64,000 bases of DNA from NCBI RefSeq assembly GCF_037042905.1, contig NC_087254.1, positions 11,331,103 to 11,395,102 on the forward strand, given 5' to 3'. Position 1 is the first letter of the stretch. The number at the start of each line of letters is the position of its first letter. Position numbers and translations under genes: made by a program. The notes beneath the pieces are model-generated. The model was given only the letters and a program-made list of their open reading frames with translations. It did no database searches and had not been told where the DNA came from. Positions 62,201-64,000 of the stretch are shown here, piece by piece. The DNA is from Lytechinus pictus. Its lineage: Eukaryota > Echinodermata > Echinoidea > Temnopleuroida > Toxopneustidae.

Positions 62201-63531
62201 CAGATTGAAGGATTTCAGTAGCTTTTAAACTATTATTGCAAATTTGTTGTCACAACAAGTTTGATGAAACGGGCCCCAGATCATTTTTGCCCTCACCTTT
62301 TCAATATTGCCGAACTTCTGTTGTGCCTCCTCTCGGAGTCTTATCTCTTTAGATAAGATCTTTTTACTGACTTCTTCTGCGATCTCGGCTATCTTGCCAT
62401 GCATCTTCAATCTTTCGTTGTCTGCTGCATGTTCTCTTTCTCTCTGCACCACATCCAAGGCATGCATCGATTCGTCTCGTTTTCTACTCACTTCGTGGAG
62501 CTGGGCTTGTATATCATTCATTCTGTAAAAAACAAAATACATAAAAGATCATGGTAATAAGTGAATGTTTGAAGGGTCAATGAGTGCATGCCTATTCATT
62601 CTCAACTTGAAAAAAAATATTGAGGATGCATTTGAAATTTTGTATTAAAAGCGGTCTGAATTTCTTAACAAGTATGGGTTTTTGCAGAAATAGAAAGTTA
62701 TTCAAGAGTATACTCCAAGACTTTATTTTCAATTGTACTCAAACATAATACAAAATATAAGCCAAGTGTAAATCAACAGATTAACATTATTACAGGAACA
62801 TACAGTAGTTGGTGATTGCAAGACTTAATACGATTGTAAATTAAAAAGCAGTATAAAATATAGCATATAGAAATGGATATAGGGGGGTGGTCCACTAAAA
62901 GTATTGGTTTCCTGTTAAATTGAATAAATACACACAGAAAAGACGGGGTCAGACTAAATGTTGCTTTGTCTCTGAAAAGACAAATATCATATTCAGGCAC
63001 TAGTTATATGTAATTTATTCTTGAATACTAAAGGAATGTACTTGATATTGAACACGACACAATATATGTACAGTACAACTGTCATTAAATTTCACCATGA
63101 ATTTTACATTTCACTGACAACGTTGTAAATCATTTACAAAAGTTAAAGCCAATCTTCATATTCAACAATGTTCCATTATAAAAGCCTGTCTGGAATTGCA
63201 AAGGGATAAAGGGCTGAGGGTGTTTCATAAAGCTGTTTGTAAGTTAAGAGTAACTTTATGAACGACTAGTGATCCTTTCTTGGGAAAATTAATCCACACC
63301 AATCAAATGTGGTGCGCATAATTTACCTCAAGAGAGGATCGCCATTCATTCATAGAGTCGCTCGTAACTTATGAAAACCTACATGAAACACCAACCCGAT
63401 ATATTAAGGGGAAAGTGGATTATGATGATTCTTACTTGATCACATGATTCTGTTCTTGTTGTCTCCTTTCAGTCTCTTCCGTTGTTATTCTGTTCCTCAA
63501 ATCCATCAGAACATCCCGTACTTCACCCAAC
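38529..63531 (-). CDS. Long coiled-coil protein with acidic and RG-rich C-terminus, 3' part (15 exons; continues past the right side)
   Basis: Gene-level entry. Exons 5'->3': 63531-63436, 62522-62297, 60176-60048, 57435-57311, 55462-55336, 53622-53482, 51890-51864, 50424-50416, 49758-49562, 48443-48221, 47519-47499, 45487-45401, 44577-44307, 39445-39414, 39125-38529. All junctions have GT/AG and matching phases, giving 768 residues plus stop. Residues 1-480 are almost all charged heptad coiled coil, broken by an Ala/Gly/Pro-rich linker (about 382-415). An acidic Asp/Lys/Gly/Asn stretch follows (about 500-555), then a short coil (NKDRLEKMDTRLAALEG, 571 on) and a basic Gly/Ser/Arg-rich tail with an (RG)n run. 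No motor, membrane or enzymatic domain is visible. It is probably a structural or scaffolding (cytoskeletal or ciliary) protein, but the family was not recognised. The N-terminus is off-window. Confidence 0.8.
39414..39445 (-). CDS. Coiled-coil gene, 32-nt exon
   Basis: Acceptor GGATAATCAG, donor GTAAGT. It is the only segment found that converts the phase-1 end of the 44-kb exon to the phase-0 start of the last exon: (H)LLPHAKPQDL. A shorter 12-nt use of the same donor (from CTAAG) would leave the phases mismatched. Confidence 0.6.
39446..44306 (-). other. Longest intron of the coiled-coil gene (4.9 kb)
   Basis: No exon recognised; AT-rich with a G-run at about 42051-42066. No intact inverted-repeat element was identified. 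Confidence 0.5.
44307..44577 (-). CDS. Coiled-coil gene, acidic-tail exon (271 nt)
   Basis: Acceptor TTACCATAG, donor GTAAGT; phase 0 in, phase 1 out. Starts RREEIRDLQLVFEEFKDKVE (end of the main coil), then a low-complexity Asp/Lys/Gly/Asn stretch ending GGSAGS. If the donor is not used, the frame stops after two more codons (TAG at 44299-44301), giving a shorter protein. Confidence 0.8.
45401..45487 (-). CDS. Coiled-coil gene, exon (87 nt)
   Basis: Acceptor GTGTTCTAG, donor GTGAGT; phase 0-0, 29 codons: VKESMAKVESSVQTVRVHLT to DSETKS, with perfect a/d hydrophobic spacing. Confidence 0.85.
46361..46780. repeat. 420-bp near-perfect palindrome (foldback element) in an intron
   Basis: GGCCCGAATTCACAAAGG at the left is the inverse of CCTTTGTGAATTCGGGCC at the right. 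The arms (~200 bp each, mostly identical) meet at TTCAAAACAGTGGACTCATG-type sequence around 46562-46578. Small differences (CATGG/CACGG, an indel near 46440) show it is not a synthesis artefact. Confidence 0.9.
47499..47519 (-). CDS. Coiled-coil gene, 21-nt microexon = one heptad
   Basis: Acceptor CAACAATCAG GC-boundary followed by CAAAGGAGAAAAGTGGAAGAG is 21 nt; donor GTTTGT (weak). Encodes QRRKVEE, phase 0-0. Hydrophobic 3-4 spacing runs unbroken from LEEELNK through QRRKVEE into VKESMAKV. Confidence 0.7.
48221..48443 (-). CDS. Coiled-coil gene, exon with Ala/Gly/Pro linker (223 nt)
   Basis: Acceptor AATTCTAG, donor GTATTT; phase 2 in, phase 0 out. Encodes IRDVQMVRQEFTTKYSQLQQ, then an AAQGGGAPAAAPIP flexible linker, then coil to LEEELNK. 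Confidence 0.85.
49000..49287 (-). mobile_element. tRNA-derived SINE
   Basis: Minus strand: GGAGCGTTGTGGCCCCGTGG head, B-box GGGTTCGAATCCCAGCC, body with AATTTCCTTCAGCAAG, and (ATT)n tail at the left. Same family as 35623-35917; lies in an intron. Confidence 0.85.
49562..49758 (-). CDS. Coiled-coil gene, exon (197 nt)
   Basis: Acceptor ATTTGCAG, donor GTATGG; phase 0 in, phase 2 out. Encodes AANQIIEDHTENLEKINDWQ ... to DTEAKD(R). Strong coil with many Glu/Lys. Confidence 0.85.
50033..50215. repeat. (ACT)n trinucleotide repeat
   Basis: About 180 bp of ACT/TCT triplets with a pure (ACT) core of about 20 units at 50127-50192. Thr- or Ser-rich ORFs are artefacts. Confidence 0.95.
50416..50424 (-). 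CDS. Coiled-coil gene, candidate 9-nt microexon (SQK)
   Basis: CTATAG|AGCCAAAAG|GTAAGA: a consensus acceptor and donor nine bases apart, phase 0-0, encoding SQK. The reading frame also closes without it, so it may be optional or spurious; the exact fit of both sites favours a real microexon. Confidence 0.5.
50670..50920 (+). mobile_element. tRNA-derived SINE
   Basis: Head GGTGTGGTGGCTCAGTGG with B-box GGGGCTCAAATCCCACC; body ending TTAAGCACTATATAATTG; tail of TATTATTATTATTATAATAATA. Intronic, antisense to the host gene. Confidence 0.85.
51419..51832. mobile_element. AGCC-ended TIR element, copy 1 (~414 bp)
   Basis: Ends GCCACCGCACACCTTACG and CGTAAGGTGTGCGGTCGCC are inverted (one change). 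Interior words (CGATCCGATTTTGG, ATGACGTCATTACGA) are shared with 53681-54060. Confidence 0.75.
51864..51890 (-). CDS. Coiled-coil gene, 27-nt microexon
   Basis: Acceptor CTTATAACAG, donor GTAAGT; nine codons AVEEALGDQ, phase 0-0. It is supported by strong splice sites and by coil continuity with the neighbouring exons (DRILA before, SQK then AANQII after). Confidence 0.7.
52420..53021. mobile_element. TTAAAGGGG-type TIR element (~600 bp)
   Basis: TTAAAGGGGAATCCAACC at the left versus inverse GGCTGGATTCCCCTTTAA at the right. The interior has paired words (AAGTTTGAACAATATTGG / CAAACTTTCTCCAATCTG). Intronic. Confidence 0.8.
53482..53622 (-). CDS. Coiled-coil gene, exon f (141 nt)
   Basis: Acceptor TGTTACAG, donor GTAAGT; phase 0-0, 47 codons. 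Encodes SQDKMSTALEEAKSSQLRA ... to EETLEDRILA. Confidence 0.85.
53681..54060. mobile_element. AGCC-ended TIR element, copy 2 (380 bp)
   Basis: AGCCAAGCGCACACT at the left versus inverse AGTATGTGCCAGGCT at the right. CGATCCGAT and ATCGGATCG follow inside the two ends. Confidence 0.7.
54715..55290. mobile_element. TTAAAGGAG-type TIR element (576 bp)
   Basis: TTAAAGGAGAATGAAACTCT at the left versus inverse AGGGTTTCATTCTCCTTTAA at the right. It ends only 46 bp downstream of the donor of the exon at 55336-55462. Confidence 0.8.
55336..55462 (-). CDS. Coiled-coil gene, exon e (127 nt)
   Basis: Acceptor TTTTTTCCAG, donor GTAAGT; phase 2 in, phase 0 out. Encodes QSQDKQIEGKIEDVQEKLG ... to NEQVSSSSNV. 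Confidence 0.85.
56275..56405. mobile_element. Short GGGCCCGTAA-ended inverted-repeat element (131 bp)
   Basis: GGGCCCGTAATA at the left versus inverse TGTTACGGGCCC at the right. The interior CATTGTAGTCAATGCAATCAATCAT is matched near 59850-59872, where a related fragment ends TTGCGGGCCCC (59815-59920). Confidence 0.7.
56471..57259. mobile_element. piggyBac-like non-autonomous element, copy 2 (56475-57255)
   Basis: CCCTAAAAG and CTTTTAGGG ends, flanks ATAA and TTAA, 781 bp. It shares with copy 1 ACGTTTTTGAGCA, GGTCTGACATGCACTT, ATAATGTTGC and GTCAGCGAGCGGC. It ends about 50 bp from the exon at 57311, with a G20 run near its left end. Confidence 0.8.
57311..57435 (-). CDS. Coiled-coil gene, exon d (125 nt)
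   Basis: Acceptor TTATTCCTCAG, donor GTAAAT; phase 0 in, phase 2 out. Encodes LDRHKNLGGMNKVSDTVEKM ... to MKAEIKT(R). Confidence 0.85.
58150..59413. mobile_element. TGTCTCGCC-ended TIR element carrying a 154-bp minisatellite
   Basis: TGTCTCGCCTGC (58150-58161) and GCAGGCGAGACA (59402-59413) are perfect inverted ends of a 1264-bp unit. Most of the right half is the six-copy array at 58439-59345; an (ACG)n bit precedes the right end. No ORF of note. Confidence 0.7.
58439..59345. repeat. Six-copy 154-bp tandem repeat, each unit with a DR1 motif
   Basis: TGACCTTTGACCT occurs at 58450, 58604, 58758, 59066 and 59220, and as CGACCTTTGACCT at 58912, exactly 154 bp apart. The units are highly similar (CTTGACCTGCACCTTCAAG, AGATGGACCTCT, GAAAGTTATTGTGTGTACA). 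Since 154 is not a multiple of three, ORFs across units are artefacts. Confidence 0.95.
60048..60176 (-). CDS. Coiled-coil gene, exon c (129 nt)
   Basis: Acceptor TTTCTGACAG, donor GTATGT; phase 0-0, 43 codons. Contains MREENEKRWAALQKLTEEE, the most distinctive block of the protein and a good query for finding the family. Confidence 0.85.
60597..60680 (+). mobile_element. SINE body fragment (tRNA-Thr-like family)
   Basis: CTCGGAGAGGACCTTAATCC and GTCCTCTGGTTACCTGC match the body of the SINE at 6318-6542; the tRNA head is missing. Confidence 0.7.
61293..62054. mobile_element. pogo/Tigger-like non-autonomous element (61295-62052)
   Basis: CAGTCCAACCTCTCTTATCC at the left versus inverse CCGGATAAGAGAGGTCGGACTG at the right, flanked by TA on both sides. 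Secondary copies of ATCCGGAT(A)AG lie inside each end. The CAGT...ACTG ends and TA duplication are typical of the pogo branch of Tc1/mariner. 758 bp, no transposase. Confidence 0.85.
62297..62522 (-). CDS. Coiled-coil gene, exon b (226 nt)
   Basis: Acceptor TTTTTTACAG, donor GTGAGG; phase 2 in, phase 0 out. Encodes MNDIQAQLHEVSRKRDES ... to QQKFGNIEK, a heptad coiled coil rich in Glu/Lys/Arg. The internal Met is not a likely start because the upstream exon joins in frame. Confidence 0.85.
63436..63531 (-). CDS. Coiled-coil gene, exon a (96 nt)
   Basis: Acceptor GATTTTCAG, donor GTAAGA, phase 2 at both ends. Encodes LGEVRDVLMDLRNRITTEE... to HVI: charged coil. The phase-2 acceptor requires a further upstream exon outside the window or beyond the element at the edge. 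Confidence 0.8.
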
Positions 63532-63737
63532 CTGAAAATCAAAGTTACAAATGTCCTTGAGTATATGTATACGTCGCCAATCCTCCCAAATGGAAGTTGC
63601 TCGAATGGGATAGCAGACTTTTGAATCTGAATATTGTTACTTTTAAACTCTCTAAAAATAAATTACATGCAACCCCCCCCCCCCCCCCGCCCTGCACATA
63701 GTTGCATTATAGCACATTCCCAAATAATCATGATCTA

Positions 63738-64000
63738 TTAAAGGTCAAGTCCACCCAAGGAAAATGCTGACTTGAATAAATAGAGAAAAATCAAACTAGC
63801 ATAGTGCTGAAAATTTCATCTAAATCGGATGTAAAATAAGAAAGTTATGACATTTTAAAGTTTCGCTTATTTTTCACAAAACAGTAATATGCATAACTTG
63901 GTGACTCAGTCAATGATGTCCATCACTCACTATTTCTTTTGTTTTTTATTGTTTGAATTATACAATTATATATTTTTTACAGATTTGACAATAAGGACCA
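63738..64000. mobile_element. TTAAAGGTC-type TIR element, cut by the window edge
   Basis: Starts TTAAAGGTCAAGTCCACCC and follows the copy at 21452-22054 through the shared words ATCGGATGTAAAATAAGAAA and ACTCACTATTTCTTTTG. Confidence 0.75.

Overview
The window is AT-rich, intron-rich and repeat-rich eukaryotic DNA. It looks like a marine invertebrate deuterostome, most likely an echinoderm and probably a sea urchin. The evidence is a signal peptide-EGF-CUB-EGF-EGF gene with the module order of sea-urchin fibropellins, all in phase-1 modules, plus short exons, several tRNA-derived SINE families and many short inverted-repeat transposons. The species call is an inference. No prokaryotic, organellar or viral gene was seen.

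Layout. (1) Positions 27-13268, minus strand: the 5' part of a secreted or cell-surface modular gene. Five exons could be read (signal peptide, EGF, CUB, EGF, EGF), all flanked by phase-1 introns; the gene runs off the left edge. Its introns hold SINEs, trinucleotide repeats, a 2.2 kb inverted-repeat element, two hAT-like miniature elements and a truncated LINE nested in another element. (2) Positions 16755-17720, minus: an intact single-exon 321-aa protein with FAM181-family signatures, including a YAP-like TEAD-binding omega-loop. A perfect RFX X-box palindrome lies about 450 bp upstream. (3) Positions about 18.2-38.5 kb: intergenic, with at least seven short inverted-repeat transposons, two SINEs, low-complexity tracts, and a GC-richer island at about 27.0-27.5 kb that could be a promoter. 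(4) Positions 38529-63531, minus: the 3' part of a long coiled-coil gene. Fifteen exons were read by hand and every junction is in phase: the total is 2308 nt, i.e. one split base plus 769 codons including the stop. Exons of 9, 21, 27 and 32 nt are present. The protein ends in an acidic Lys/Asp/Gly-rich stretch and then a basic Gly/Arg tail; its function was not recognised. (5) The introns of gene 4 carry many mobile elements, including a 1.26 kb element with six 154-bp tandem units each holding a nuclear-receptor DR1 motif, a 420-bp near-perfect palindrome, a piggyBac-like element and a pogo/Tigger-like element.

The three genes show no evidence of acting together. All three are on the minus strand. 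Exon ends were set from splice consensus, reading phase and domain continuity, without transcript data.
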